Shown: positions 16,235 through 26,155 of the stretch, one piece after another | Layout: every line of letters starts with the position of its first letter | Position numbering within the stretch: position 1 is the first letter of the stretch | Source: Thiodiazotropha sp050291245 | GTDB lineage: Bacteria; Pseudomonadota; Gammaproteobacteria; Chromatiales; Chromatiaceae | Direction of reading: 5' to 3' | Length of the DNA stretch: 64,000 nucleotides | Assembly (NCBI GenBank): GCA_050291245.1 | Contig: JBNKJP010000023.1 | Location: 1 to 64,000 of the forward strand | Made by a program: the position numbers and the translations under genes | The notes under the pieces: generated by a model | Database searches by the model: none | Told to the model about the DNA's origin: nothing | The model's input: only the letters and a program-made list of their open reading frames with translations

Positions 16235-16690
16235 TTGTTTCGCGGGGCTTCATCACTCAACCTGGATGCCAAGGGGCGTATTGCGATACCTACCCGGTAT
16301 CGGGATCAGCTCGTGGACATCTGCGCCTCGCACTTGGTGATCACCGTCGACAAGGACCACTGCCTGCTGATCTACCCCAAACACACTTGGCTGGAAATAG
16401 AAGAAAAGCTCAAGGCCCTGCCGTCGTTCAACGAAGCGGCGAGAAACCTCCAGAGGCTCTACATCGGCAACGCCCATGAGATCGATATGGATGGCCAGGG
16501 TCGTGTCCTGTTACCCCAGGAACTGCGCCGCTATGCCGGACTCGATAAAAAGGTCGCCCTGGTGGGGCAGATCAACAAGTTCGAGCTGTGGGATGAGGAG
16601 ACCTGGAATGCCCGTCAAGAGGCCTGGCTGCAGGAGCTGGATATGAGCAAGCTCGATCTGCCGCCCGAATTGGAATCCCTGTCGATCTGA
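16235..16690 (+). CDS. mraZ: Transcriptional regulator MraZ
   Basis: 151 aa. It is the AbrB/SpoVT-fold DNA-binding protein that opens the dcw cluster and represses it. Two copies of the fold are seen: LDAKGRIAIPTRYRDQL (about 10-26) and IDMDGQGRVLLPQELRRYA (about 82-100). The start codon is TTG at 16235 behind GAGGGG; this gives the conserved FRGASSLNLD beginning. The stop overlaps the rsmH start by one base. Confidence 0.95.
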   Translation: MFRGASSLNLDAKGRIAIPTRYRDQLVDICASHLVITVDKDHCLLIYPKHTWLEIEEKLKALPSFNEAARNLQRLYIGNAHEIDMDGQGRVLLPQELRRYAGLDKKVALVGQINKFELWDEETWNARQEAWLQELDMSKLDLPPELESLSI

Positions 16691-17619
16691 TGGGGCAGGA
16701 ACATCTTTCGGTCCTGCTTCAGCCTGCCATCGAGGCGCTGAGGATCGACCCGAATGGTATCTATATGGATGCGACATTCGGGCGTGGTGGTCATGCGGGG
16801 CGGATTTTGCAGGTCTTGGGACCCCGGGGGCGTTTGATTGCCCTGGATCAGGATCCCCAGGCGGTGGAGTACGGAGAGTCGCTGTTCGCGCAGGATGCCC
16901 GCTTTCAAATCGTACAGGAGAACTTTGCGATGCTTGCGGATGTTGCAAAACAGCTGGGTGTCGTTGGCCGGGTCGACGGGATTCTCATGGATCTCGGTGT
17001 CTCATCTCCTCAGCTGGATCAGGCGGTGCGTGGATTCAGTTTTACCCAGGATGGGCCTCTGGACATGCGCATGAATCCCAGTCGTGGCCGCTCAGCGGCG
17101 CAGTGGCTGGCTCAGGCAGGAGTCGGAGAGATCGCACAGGTTTTGAAGACCTATGGTGAAGAGCGCTTCGCCAAGCGTATTGCGAGGGCCATTGTCGAGG
17201 CCCGGGACGAGGCGCCGCTGCTGACCACGGGACGTTTGGCCGAGGTGGTGAGCCGCGCCAATCCGGCATGGGAAAAAGGCAAGCATCCGGCGACCCGGAG
17301 CTTTCAGGCAATTCGAATTTATATCAATGGAGAACTGGATGCGCTCCGTCAGGGGTTGGAATCAATTGTGGACGTGTTGTCTGTGCAAGGGCGACTGGCG
17401 GTGATCAGTTTTCACTCCCTGGAGGATCGGATCGTCAAGCGCTTCATGCGTGATCAGGCGGCCGGCGAGCGCTTTCCCGCTGGAGTTCCCGTGACCGACG
17501 ATCAGCGCAATCCCCGCTTGAAACTCGTGGGTAAGGCGATTCGACCCGAGGAGGGGGAGATTGCGGTTAATCCCCGGGCCCGCAGTGCGGTGCTGCGGGT
17601 GGCGGAGCGCTGTGCGTGA
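16690..17619 (+). CDS. rsmH: 16S rRNA (cytosine(1402)-N(4))-methyltransferase
   Basis: 309 aa. RsmH methylates N4 of C1402 in 16S rRNA using S-adenosylmethionine. Seen: EHLSVLL at the N-terminus, SAM-binding DATFGRGGHAG (27-37), LGVSSPQLD, GPLDMRMNP, and ISFHSLEDRIVK near residue 240. Length is normal. It starts within the mraZ stop and overlaps ftsL by 4 nt. Confidence 0.96.
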   Translation: MGQEHLSVLLQPAIEALRIDPNGIYMDATFGRGGHAGRILQVLGPRGRLIALDQDPQAVEYGESLFAQDARFQIVQENFAMLADVAKQLGVVGRVDGILMDLGVSSPQLDQAVRGFSFTQDGPLDMRMNPSRGRSAAQWLAQAGVGEIAQVLKTYGEERFAKRIARAIVEARDEAPLLTTGRLAEVVSRANPAWEKGKHPATRSFQAIRIYINGELDALRQGLESIVDVLSVQGRLAVISFHSLEDRIVKRFMRDQAAGERFPAGVPVTDDQRNPRLKLVGKAIRPEEGEIAVNPRARSAVLRVAERCA

Positions 17620-17888
17620 GTCGTACCCAGGTGGGTTTTACGGGCTTTTTGATCGTTGCGGTACTCGCTTCGGCGACCGCCGTTGTATACAGCAAATACC
17701 TGAGCCGCAGACATTTCGTGGCACTGCAGGAGTTGCAGTCCGAGAAGGAGCGGATCGGGGTCGAATGGGGGCGCCTGCAGTTGGAGGAGAGCACCCTGGC
17801 GACCCATCCGGTGGTGGAAAAACAGGCTCGGGACAGGTTGAAGATGCACCTGCCCGGTTTTGATGAAATTGTGGTCATCAGGCACTGA
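17616..17888 (+). CDS. ftsL: Cell division protein FtsL
   Basis: 90 aa, GTG start overlapping the rsmH stop. Single-pass inner-membrane protein: a short cytoplasmic end, a membrane helix (about 8-27), then a periplasmic coiled coil (RHFVALQELQSEKERIGVEW). FtsL forms the FtsQ-FtsL-FtsB complex that activates septal peptidoglycan synthesis. Identification rests on size, topology and position between rsmH and ftsI. Confidence 0.92.
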   Translation: MSRTQVGFTGFLIVAVLASATAVVYSKYLSRRHFVALQELQSEKERIGVEWGRLQLEESTLATHPVVEKQARDRLKMHLPGFDEIVVIRH

Positions 17889-17890
17889 TC

Positions 17891-19627
17891 ATGGCGAGCA
17901 AAAAGAAACGCAAGGCACAGCAGGCGGAGGTGATCCGCCAGCCCAGCTTCCGCGCCCGGCGCTTGACCGTGCTGGTGGTGCTGGGGCTGGCCTATGCCAC
18001 GCTGATCTGGCAGTCAGTGGATCGTCAGGTGTTCGAAACCGCGTTTCTTCAGGAACAGGGGGAGCGACGTTACCTGCGTACCATGACGGTCAATGCCAGC
18101 CGGGGCATGATCACGGACCGCAATGGCGAGCCCCTGGCGATCAGTACTCCGGTGAAAAGCGTGGCCGCCAATCCGCGACTCCTCAAGGCCGACAGCCAGA
18201 CCATCGGCGCCCTGGCCGCGACCCTCGATCTTGATCCCGACCGGCTGCGTCGTCAGCTCTCCCAGGATCGAAGCTTCATTTATCTCAAGCGGCGCATCAA
18301 TCCGGATCAGGCGGACCAGGTCGGGGCCCTCGATCTCGAAGGGATCGACCTGCTGACGGAGTATCGGCGTTTCTATCCCAGCGCCGAGGTGACCTCTCAG
18401 GTGGTGGGGTTTACCAATATTGACGACCAGGGCCAGGAGGGCATGGAGCTGGCCTACGACGACTGGCTCAGCGGAACGCCGGGGGCCAAGCGGGTCATCA
18501 AGGATGGCAAGGGCCGGGTGGTCAATCAGGTGGAAAACATCCAGAGTCCCGCGCCGGGTAAGGATCTGGTATTGAGTATCGACCGCAGACTGCAGTTTCT
18601 CGCCTACCGGGAACTCAAGGCGGCGGTGACTAAGCACCGGGCCCGTTCGGGTTCCGCGGTGATCATGGATGCGCGCAGCGGTGAGATCCTGGCCATGGTC
18701 AACAGTCCCTCGTTCAATCCCAACGCCCAGCGGGGACGGCGCTCGGACAGCCTGCGCAACCGGGCGGTGACCGATGTGTTCGAGCCGGGTTCCACGATCA
18801 AGCCGTTTACCGTTGCCGCGGGCATGGAGCAGGGGCGCTATACGGCCAGCACTCCGATCGATGTATCCCCGGGACAGATGAGAGTGGGGCGCTACCTGGT
18901 GCGGGACACCCGCAATTACGGGATGATCGATGTTGCCACGGTGTTAAGCAAATCGAGCAATGTGGGGGCCAGTAAGATCGCCCTGTCCCTGGAACCGGAG
19001 ATTCTCTGGTCCCTGTATACCCAACTGGGTTTTGGCGAGAGCCCCTTCTGCCATTTTCCCGGTGAGTCGAGCGGGCGGTTGCCCCATTTCAGCGACTGGT
19101 CGAGCTTTGAGCAGGCGACCCTTTCTTTCGGATACGGGTTGTCGGTTTCACCCCTGCAACTGACCCGTGCCTACGCGGTGCTGGCCAACGATGGGGTGCG
19201 TCTACCCGCCTCCCTGCTGAAGGTGGATGAGGTGCCCGAAGGTGAACGGGTCATGCGTCAGAGCACGGCCCGTGGCGTCGTGCGGATGCTCGAGGGCGTG
19301 GTGGCTTCGGGTGGCACCGCACCCCTGGCCGCGGTGCCCGGATACCGGGTGGCGGGGAAGACCGGCACCGCCAAGAAATCGGTGGCCGGGGGTTATGCGG
19401 AAGATCGCTATCTCTCCCTGTTTGTGGGCATGGTGCCCGCGAGTCATCCGCGTCTGGTGATGGCTGTGTTCATCGACGAACCCCGGGGCGAAGAGTATTA
19501 CGGAGGCCTGGTTGCGGCGCCGGTATTTTCCAAGGTGATGAGCGGTGCCTTGCGTTTGCTGAATATCCCGCCGGACAAGAACTGGCATGAGGATCAATTA
19601 ATGGCCCGGCTGGGAGCGCAGCAATGA
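17891..19627 (+). CDS. ftsI: Septal peptidoglycan transpeptidase FtsI (PBP3)
   Basis: 578 aa. This class B penicillin-binding protein cross-links septal peptidoglycan. N-terminal membrane anchor (about 24-42), PBP dimer region starting SRGMITDRNGEPLAIS, then the transpeptidase domain with active-site STIK (Ser301-Lys304), SSN (355-357) and KTGT (from Lys490). It starts 2 nt after ftsL and overlaps murE by 4 nt. Its partner glycosyltransferase FtsW is encoded further along the cluster. Confidence 0.97.
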   Translation: MASKKKRKAQQAEVIRQPSFRARRLTVLVVLGLAYATLIWQSVDRQVFETAFLQEQGERRYLRTMTVNASRGMITDRNGEPLAISTPVKSVAANPRLLKADSQTIGALAATLDLDPDRLRRQLSQDRSFIYLKRRINPDQADQVGALDLEGIDLLTEYRRFYPSAEVTSQVVGFTNIDDQGQEGMELAYDDWLSGTPGAKRVIKDGKGRVVNQVENIQSPAPGKDLVLSIDRRLQFLAYRELKAAVTKHRARSGSAVIMDARSGEILAMVNSPSFNPNAQRGRRSDSLRNRAVTDVFEPGSTIKPFTVAAGMEQGRYTASTPIDVSPGQMRVGRYLVRDTRNYGMIDVATVLSKSSNVGASKIALSLEPEILWSLYTQLGFGESPFCHFPGESSGRLPHFSDWSSFEQATLSFGYGLSVSPLQLTRAYAVLANDGVRLPASLLKVDEVPEGERVMRQSTARGVVRMLEGVVASGGTAPLAAVPGYRVAGKTGTAKKSVAGGYAEDRYLSLFVGMVPASHPRLVMAVFIDEPRGEEYYGGLVAAPVFSKVMSGALRLLNIPPDKNWHEDQLMARLGAQQ

Positions 19628-21168
19628 CGGCGTCACCCCTAGTTCATGCCGAATGGCGGCTTTCGGCTCTGCTGGATGGTCTGGCTGAGGTCCCGTCCGG
19701 GTTGGATCGCGAGATTACGGGGATTGCCCTGGACAGCCGCAAGGTTGGGTCCGGGGATCTGTTCCTGGCCTGTGCGGGTACCCGTCAGCATGGTCTGTTA
19801 TTCGCGCAGCGGGCCCTGGAGCAGGGTGCGGCCGCCATCGTATGGGAACCTGCTGGTGACCAGGCCCAGACCCTTGTGTCCGCGCTCGATACCGGTGAGA
19901 CGCCGGTTCTCCCCGTCGCGCAGCTGAGTGCGCAGGTCAGTCACCTGGCGGGAAGGTTTTATGGTCACCCCGACCGGGGCATGACCCTGATCGGCATCAC
20001 CGGCACCAATGGCAAGACCAGTGTCTGTCAGCTGGTGACTCAGGCGCTGTCGAGGGAACGGCCCTGCGCCATGATCGGTACCCTAGGCGCCGGCCTGCCC
20101 GGTGCCCTTGCCGGCACCGGAATGACCACCCCCGATGGGGTAAGGGTTCAGGCCCTGCTTGCGGCGTTTCGCAAACAGGATGTCAAATCCGTGGCGATGG
20201 AGGTCTCCTCCCATGCCCTGGATCAAAACCGGGTGGCGGACCTCGGCTTCGATACCGCGGTCTTCACCAACCTGAGTCGGGATCATTTCGACTACCACGG
20301 CAGTTTCGAGCACTATGCCGCGTCCAAGGCCCGGTTGTTCCATTGGCCGGGGTTGCGCTGCGCGGTGATCAACCTGGATGACCCATTTGGCCGGGAATTG
20401 ATTGGAAATCTTGCTCCCGAGGTACGCGTGATCGGTTACAGCCTGGATTGCGAGACCGGGGCCCGGGCGGGACTCGACGATTGGCTGTGTGCCGGTTTGG
20501 TGGAGACCCTGCCTGAGGGATTGAGTATCCGGATTGTGAGCTCTCATGGGGAGGCGCAGATACACAGTTCCCTGCTGGGGCAGTTCAACGCGTCCAATCT
20601 GCTGGCGGCGACCGGTGTGTTGCTGCAGCAGGGTTGGACGTTACACAAGGCGGCCGAGGTACTGGCCGGACTGCCGACGGTTCCTGGCCGCATGGCACTG
20701 CTGGGTGGCGGGGACCGACCATCCGTGGTGGTGGATTACGCACATACCCCGGATGCCTTGGAAAAGGCCCTGCTCGCGGCCCGCGCCCACTGCCCGGGGC
20801 GACTCCATGTGGTGTTCGGCTGCGGTGGCGATCGGGATCCGGGCAAACGTCCGATCATGGGCGAACTGGCGTCGCGGCTCGCGGATGTGTGCTGTCTGAC
20901 CGACGACAATCCCCGCACGGAACCCAGTGAACGTATCCTCGAACAGATTCTGGCGGGGATTGAATCCCCCCAGGCGGTGTGCGTGAAGGCGGATCGGCGG
21001 CAGGCGATTTTTCGCACCATTGCGGGCGCCCGGGCGGGTGATCTGGTGCTGGTTGCCGGCAAGGGTCACGAGGATTATCAACGGGTGGGCGATCAGGTGT
21101 TGCACTTCGATGATCACGAGGTGGTTCGCGAGGCGCTGGATGCCTGGCGGGAGGTGACAGATGCCTAG
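19624..21168 (+). CDS. murE: UDP-MurNAc-L-Ala-D-Glu:meso-diaminopimelate ligase
   Basis: 514 aa. Mur ligase adding the third stem-peptide residue. N-terminal substrate domain, P-loop GITGTNGKTS (124-133), and the C-terminal DNPRTEPSE motif. DNPR marks specificity for meso-diaminopimelate, as expected in Gram-negatives. Overlaps ftsI by 4 nt and murF by 8 nt. Confidence 0.96.
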   Translation: MTASPLVHAEWRLSALLDGLAEVPSGLDREITGIALDSRKVGSGDLFLACAGTRQHGLLFAQRALEQGAAAIVWEPAGDQAQTLVSALDTGETPVLPVAQLSAQVSHLAGRFYGHPDRGMTLIGITGTNGKTSVCQLVTQALSRERPCAMIGTLGAGLPGALAGTGMTTPDGVRVQALLAAFRKQDVKSVAMEVSSHALDQNRVADLGFDTAVFTNLSRDHFDYHGSFEHYAASKARLFHWPGLRCAVINLDDPFGRELIGNLAPEVRVIGYSLDCETGARAGLDDWLCAGLVETLPEGLSIRIVSSHGEAQIHSSLLGQFNASNLLAATGVLLQQGWTLHKAAEVLAGLPTVPGRMALLGGGDRPSVVVDYAHTPDALEKALLAARAHCPGRLHVVFGCGGDRDPGKRPIMGELASRLADVCCLTDDNPRTEPSERILEQILAGIESPQAVCVKADRRQAIFRTIAGARAGDLVLVAGKGHEDYQRVGDQVLHFDDHEVVREALDAWREVTDA

Positions 21169-22528
21169 TCTGTGGCTTTCACAACTGGTGCACCCGCTGC
21201 CGGCGAGTTTGAACGGGCAGGATGTGGAGTTTCGCTCGGTCAGCACAGATACCCGCACTCTGAAACCCGGGGATCTCTACGTCGCGCTGACCGGACCGCG
21301 CTTCGACGGACATGAGTTTGTCGCCCAGGCTGAGAAGAAAGGCGCCATAGCGGTACTGGTCTCCCACGAGGTCGAGAGCCGCCTGCCACAGTTGATTTGC
21401 ACGGATACCCGCCTGGGTTTGGGACGGATGGCCGCCCTCTGGCGCGATTTAGTGGAGGCTCCGGTGGTGGCGATTACCGGCAGCAACGGCAAAACCACGG
21501 TTAAGGAATTGGTCACTGCAATCCTGGCGCAACGGGGGCCGGTGCTCTCCACCCTGGGGAATCTCAACAACGATATCGGTATGCCCCTGTCCCTGCTGCG
21601 CTGGCAGGATGAGTGCTGCGCAGTGCTGGAGATGGGAGCTAATCACCCCGGTGAGATCGGATATCTGGGGCAGATCGCCCGACCCGATGTGGCGCTGATC
21701 ACCAATGCAGGCGCGGCCCATCTGGAAGGTTTTGGCGACCTGGATGGCGTTGCGCGCACCAAAGGGGAGATTCTGGGCGGGCTTAAATACGATGGTGTGG
21801 GCGTACTCAATGCGGACGATCCCTATTTTCCGCTCTGGAGGGAGATGCTGGGTGAACGGCGCATGCTCTCCTTCGGCAGTTCTCCAAAGGCCCATGTTCG
21901 GTCTGATCTGGGTGCGGCCGAGATGACCTGGACTCCGGAGGGATTTCATAACCGGATGCAGGTAACCATTCAGGACAGCCATTTCGAAGTGCGGATTGCG
22001 TTGGCCGGGCGTCATAACCTGATGAATGCACTGGCCGCCATTGCCGCCGCATGGGCCTTGTCCTGCAGCGTGGAACAGATTCAGAAGGGGCTTGCCAGCG
22101 CTACCGCGGTCAAGGGCCGACTGCAGATTCTCACCGGTTGCAACGGCTGTCGGCTGATCGATGACAGCTACAACGCCAATCCCGATTCGGTGGGGGCCGC
22201 CATCGAGGTGTTGCGCAGCGCGCCGGGACAACGTTACCTGGTACTGGGTGATCTGGCGGAACTGGGGACGGATGCCCGGAATCTGCACGGGGAAATCGGT
22301 CGTCAGGCCCGTCAGGCCGGTCTGGAACACCTCTATGGGCTTGGGGCTTTGAGTCAGGCGGCGGTTGCGGGTTTTGGCGAAGGGGCCAAAGGCTTTAGCA
22401 ATATCGATGATTTGCTGAATGAATTAAGACAACTGCCGCAGCCGGGTGATGCGGTATTGGTAAAGGGCTCGCGTAGCGCCGGAATGGAGCGCGTCGTTCG
22501 GGGGTTGTTGCGTGAGGGGGAGGGCTGA
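21161..22528 (+). CDS. murF: UDP-MurNAc-tripeptide:D-Ala-D-Ala ligase
   Basis: 455 aa. It adds the D-Ala-D-Ala dipeptide to UDP-MurNAc-tripeptide. ATP motif ITGSNGKTT (105-113), LEMGANHPGEIGYL, and DDSYNANPDSV in the C-terminal half are MurF signatures. Its ATG lies 8 nt inside murE, which fixes the start. Confidence 0.96.
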   Translation: MPSLWLSQLVHPLPASLNGQDVEFRSVSTDTRTLKPGDLYVALTGPRFDGHEFVAQAEKKGAIAVLVSHEVESRLPQLICTDTRLGLGRMAALWRDLVEAPVVAITGSNGKTTVKELVTAILAQRGPVLSTLGNLNNDIGMPLSLLRWQDECCAVLEMGANHPGEIGYLGQIARPDVALITNAGAAHLEGFGDLDGVARTKGEILGGLKYDGVGVLNADDPYFPLWREMLGERRMLSFGSSPKAHVRSDLGAAEMTWTPEGFHNRMQVTIQDSHFEVRIALAGRHNLMNALAAIAAAWALSCSVEQIQKGLASATAVKGRLQILTGCNGCRLIDDSYNANPDSVGAAIEVLRSAPGQRYLVLGDLAELGTDARNLHGEIGRQARQAGLEHLYGLGALSQAAVAGFGEGAKGFSNIDDLLNELRQLPQPGDAVLVKGSRSAGMERVVRGLLREGEG

Positions 22529-22530
22529 TC

Positions 22531-23613
22531 GTGCTGTTATATCTGACTGAGTGGCTTGTACAGTTCGACAGTGGGTTCCGGGTGTTCCAGTACCTGACGC
22601 TGCGCACCATTCTGGGTGTCCTGACCGCGTTACTCATCTCCCTGGCACTGGGCCCGGTGATGATCCGTCGCTTGAGTTTCCATCAGATTGGCCAGACGGT
22701 GCGCGACGATGGACCGGAGACCCACTTCTCCAAGGCCGGCACGCCCACCATGGGAGGCGCCCTGATCCTGGTGGCGATCGCGGTGGCAACCCTGTTGTGG
22801 GCCGATCTCGCAAACCGATACGTGTGGATCGTGCTGATCGTCACCCTGGTGTTTGGTCTGATCGGTTTGGTAGACGACTATAAAAAGCTGGTGCTCAACG
22901 ACCCCAAGGGACTGGCCGCGCGGTGGAAATATTTCTGGCAATCGGTTGCCGGACTGGGCGCTTCGCTGATTTTCTATACCGGCGCGACGACACCCATGGA
23001 GACCGCTCTATTGATCCCCTATCTGAAGGATGTCTCCCTCGATTGGGGGCCGATGTTCATCCTGTTCAGCTATCTGGTGATCGTGGGTTCCTCCAACGCG
23101 GTCAACCTGACCGACGGACTCGATGGTCTCGCGATTCTGCCGACGGTGATGGTCGGTGGTGCCCTGGGGGTTATCGCCTATGCCACAGGACACGCGGATT
23201 TCGCCACCTATCTGAAGATTCCCTACCTGCCCGGTGTGGGGGAGTTGATCGTGTTCTGTGCCGCCCTGGTGGGGGCCGGGCTTGGTTTTCTCTGGTTCAA
23301 CACCTATCCGGCCCAGGTCTTCATGGGTGACGTGGGTGCCCTGGCCCTGGGGGCCGCGCTGGGCGTGGTGGCCGTGGCGGTACGCCAGGAGATCGTGCTG
23401 TTCATCATGGGCGGAGTGTTTGTGGTCGAGACGGTATCGGTGATGCTTCAGGTGGCTTCGTTCCGCCTCACCGGAAAACGAATTTTCCGCATGGCGCCAC
23501 TGCACCACCATTTCGAACTCAAGGGTTGGCCCGAGCCTCGGGTCATTGTGCGTTTCTGGATCATCACCGTCATCCTGGTGTTGATCGGTCTGGCGAGTCT
23601 GAAGATACGCTGA
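22531..23613 (+). CDS. mraY: Phospho-MurNAc-pentapeptide transferase MraY
   Basis: 360 aa with a GTG start 2 nt after murF. A polytopic membrane enzyme (about ten hydrophobic helices) that makes lipid I from UDP-MurNAc-pentapeptide and undecaprenyl phosphate. Signatures: KAGTPTMGG, LVDDYKK, NAVNLTDGLDGLA, and PLHHHFELKGWPE near the C-terminus. The length is exactly that of E. coli MraY. Confidence 0.97.
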   Translation: MLLYLTEWLVQFDSGFRVFQYLTLRTILGVLTALLISLALGPVMIRRLSFHQIGQTVRDDGPETHFSKAGTPTMGGALILVAIAVATLLWADLANRYVWIVLIVTLVFGLIGLVDDYKKLVLNDPKGLAARWKYFWQSVAGLGASLIFYTGATTPMETALLIPYLKDVSLDWGPMFILFSYLVIVGSSNAVNLTDGLDGLAILPTVMVGGALGVIAYATGHADFATYLKIPYLPGVGELIVFCAALVGAGLGFLWFNTYPAQVFMGDVGALALGAALGVVAVAVRQEIVLFIMGGVFVVETVSVMLQVASFRLTGKRIFRMAPLHHHFELKGWPEPRVIVRFWIITVILVLIGLASLKIR

Positions 23614-24965
23614 TGTCAGGAAAACACGGACAAACAGGCAAAACCTTGATTGTCGGTCTGGGTAAGACCGGGCTCTCCTGCGCCCGCTATCTGACCGCCC
23701 AGGGTGTCGCCCTGGCCATCACCGACAGCCGCGAGGCACCCCCGGGTCTGGATGCCCTGCGCCAGGACTATCCGGACATGGCCCTGTTCCTCGGCGGGTT
23801 CCAGCCCGAGGTGTTCCAGGCGGCCAGTCAACTGGTGGTCAGTCCCGGTGTCCCGGTGAGTAATCCGATGATCCAGGCGGCCCGGGAGCGGGGCAGTGAA
23901 ATTCTGGGTGATGTGGAGCTGTTTGCCCGGGCGGTGCGGGCGCCGGTGGTGGCGATCACCGGTTCCAACGGCAAGAGTACCGTTACCACCCTGTTGGGGG
24001 AGATGGCCCGCAACGCAGGTTTGCGGGTCGCGGTGGGGGGCAACCTGGGGGAGCCCGTACTCGACCTGCTTGATGATGCGGTTGAACTCTATGTGCTGGA
24101 ACTGTCCAGTTTTCAGTTGGAAACCACCTGGAGTCTCAGACCCAGGGTGTCGGTGGTGCTCAACATCTCCGCCGACCACATGGATCGCTACACCGATATC
24201 GAGGCCTATGCCGAAACCAAGTCCAGGATCTATCGGGAGGCGGAAATCCGTGTGATCAACCGGGACGATCCCAGGGTCGCGGCAATGACCGGGGCCGGTG
24301 ACACTGTGACCGGTTTCACCTTGAATGAACCTCAGGGAACGGACTTCGGGCGTTGCGCATATCAGGGCGAAACCTGGTTGTGTCAGGGTCTGACGCCCTT
24401 GATGCCTGTCAGGGATCTGCGTATTCCGGGAAGCCACAATCAGGCCAATGCACTGGCGGCGCTGGCCCTGGGCAGCGCGGTGGGGCTGCCCATGACCGGG
24501 ATGCTTGAGACCCTGCGCAGCTTCCGGGGGCTGGCTCATCGTACCCAATGGATCTCAGACAAACTGGGATTGCGCTGGTACAACGACTCCAAGGGGACCA
24601 ATGTCGGCGCCACCGTTTCCGCGCTGCTCGGGCTGCATGGGAATGGCGAGAGCCGTACCGTGCTGATTGCGGGGGGGGATTGCAAAGGGGCCGATTTCAC
24701 CGCCCTCGCGCCGGTGGCGGAAAAGACCGCCCGGGCGGTAATCCTGATCGGCCGGGATGCCCGGTTGCTGGCCACGATCCTCGAGGGCCGGGTCAAACTG
24801 GTACCGGCCGAGAGTATGGTCGACGCCGTGGCAAAGGCGCGGCAAGAGGCCCGCCCGGGAGACCGGGTGCTGCTCTCACCGGCTTGCGCCAGTTTCGACA
24901 TGTTCCGGAACTTCGAAGACCGGGGTGAGGCCTTTGCGCGTGCGGTGGAGGATCTCGAGTCATGA
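23613..24965 (+). CDS. murD: UDP-MurNAc-L-Ala:D-glutamate ligase
   Basis: 450 aa. It adds D-Glu to UDP-MurNAc-L-Ala. The ATG at 23613 sits in the mraY stop (TGATG); a longer upstream reading inside mraY is not needed. IVGLGKTGLS near the N-terminus, P-loop ITGSNGKSTVTT (115-126), NISADHMDRY, WYNDSKGTN, and SPACASFDMF at the C-terminal end are typical. Confidence 0.96.
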   Translation: MSGKHGQTGKTLIVGLGKTGLSCARYLTAQGVALAITDSREAPPGLDALRQDYPDMALFLGGFQPEVFQAASQLVVSPGVPVSNPMIQAARERGSEILGDVELFARAVRAPVVAITGSNGKSTVTTLLGEMARNAGLRVAVGGNLGEPVLDLLDDAVELYVLELSSFQLETTWSLRPRVSVVLNISADHMDRYTDIEAYAETKSRIYREAEIRVINRDDPRVAAMTGAGDTVTGFTLNEPQGTDFGRCAYQGETWLCQGLTPLMPVRDLRIPGSHNQANALAALALGSAVGLPMTGMLETLRSFRGLAHRTQWISDKLGLRWYNDSKGTNVGATVSALLGLHGNGESRTVLIAGGDCKGADFTALAPVAEKTARAVILIGRDARLLATILEGRVKLVPAESMVDAVAKARQEARPGDRVLLSPACASFDMFRNFEDRGEAFARAVEDLES

Positions 24966-26155
24966 GTGAGATACGTCCCCAGGCCATGGATGCCCGCAGT
25001 CTGCGATCCCCGGAACCGGTGCTTGACCTGTGGTTGCTCGGCGCCTCCGCGTGTTTGCTCGGTTTCGGCCTGGTCATGGTGGCCTCTTCATCCATGACGG
25101 TAGGGGATCGGTTGGCCGGATCACCGTTCTTCTATGTCTACCGTCACCTGTTTGCCATGGTTCTGGGCCTTATTGGCGCGTTTCTGGTTTTCAGGGTGCC
25201 GGTGGAACAGTGGCAGAAGGCGGGTCCGAAACTGGTGTTTCTCGGTATCCTATTGTTGTTGTTGCTGTTGGTACCCGGGGTCGGTAAAACCGTCAATGGC
25301 GCCACCCGCTGGATCCCCCTGGGGGTCTTCAACCTGCAGAGCTCCGAGTTCATGAAGCTCTTCATGGTGCTGTATATCGCCGGCTATCTGGTACGTCGCC
25401 AGGATGAGGTGGCCCGTTCCTTCTGGGGTTTCGCCAAACCCATGCTGCTGTTGATCCTGACCAGCTCGATGATTCTGGTTCAGCCCGATTTCGGTACCAC
25501 CGTGGTGCTGTTCGCCACCGCCCTGGGGATGCTGTTTCTCGGCGGGGTGGTGCTCTACCAGTTCAGCATGCTGATCCTGCTCTCCGTGGTTTCCGGCTTC
25601 GCGCTGATCTTTTTCAGCCCCTATCGCTGGCAGCGCATGACCACCTACCTGAATCCCTGGGACGATCCCTTCGATACCGATTTTCAACTCTCCCAGGCGC
25701 TGATCGCCTTCGGCCGGGGTGAAGTATCCGGGGTCGGTCTGGGCAACGGGATTCAGAAGCAGTTCTACCTGCCGGAGGCGCACACCGATTTCATCATGGC
25801 CGTGGTGGGCGAGGAGTTCGGTCTGATCGGCACCCTGGGGGTGATTCTGCTGTTTACCTTCTTTACCTGGCGCGCCTTCCATATCGGCACCCGGGCCCAG
25901 GCCGTGGGCGAGCGCTTTTCCAGTTATACCGCCTATGGGCTGGGCCTGTGGATCGGCATGCAGGCCTTCATCAACATTGGCGTGAATGTGGGGATGCTGC
26001 CGACCAAGGGACTGACTCTGCCCTTCATGAGCTACGGTGGCAACAGCATCATCGTGGCCTGTCTGATCGTCGCGCTGCTGTTGCGTATCGACTATGAGAC
26101 TCGCCGCAAGACGGTGCGTGAGAGTCATGGGAGGCGCTCATGGAACCGCATGTGA
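24962..26155 (+). CDS. ftsW: Septal peptidoglycan glycosyltransferase FtsW
   Basis: 397 aa. SEDS-family polymerase working with FtsI at the septum. About ten membrane helices, PGVGKTVNGATRWIPLG, QPDFGTT, and the C-terminal TKGLTLPFMSYGG are hallmarks. Overlaps murD by 4 nt and murG by 16 nt. Confidence 0.96.
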   Translation: MSEIRPQAMDARSLRSPEPVLDLWLLGASACLLGFGLVMVASSSMTVGDRLAGSPFFYVYRHLFAMVLGLIGAFLVFRVPVEQWQKAGPKLVFLGILLLLLLLVPGVGKTVNGATRWIPLGVFNLQSSEFMKLFMVLYIAGYLVRRQDEVARSFWGFAKPMLLLILTSSMILVQPDFGTTVVLFATALGMLFLGGVVLYQFSMLILLSVVSGFALIFFSPYRWQRMTTYLNPWDDPFDTDFQLSQALIAFGRGEVSGVGLGNGIQKQFYLPEAHTDFIMAVVGEEFGLIGTLGVILLFTFFTWRAFHIGTRAQAVGERFSSYTAYGLGLWIGMQAFINIGVNVGMLPTKGLTLPFMSYGGNSIIVACLIVALLLRIDYETRRKTVRESHGRRSWNRM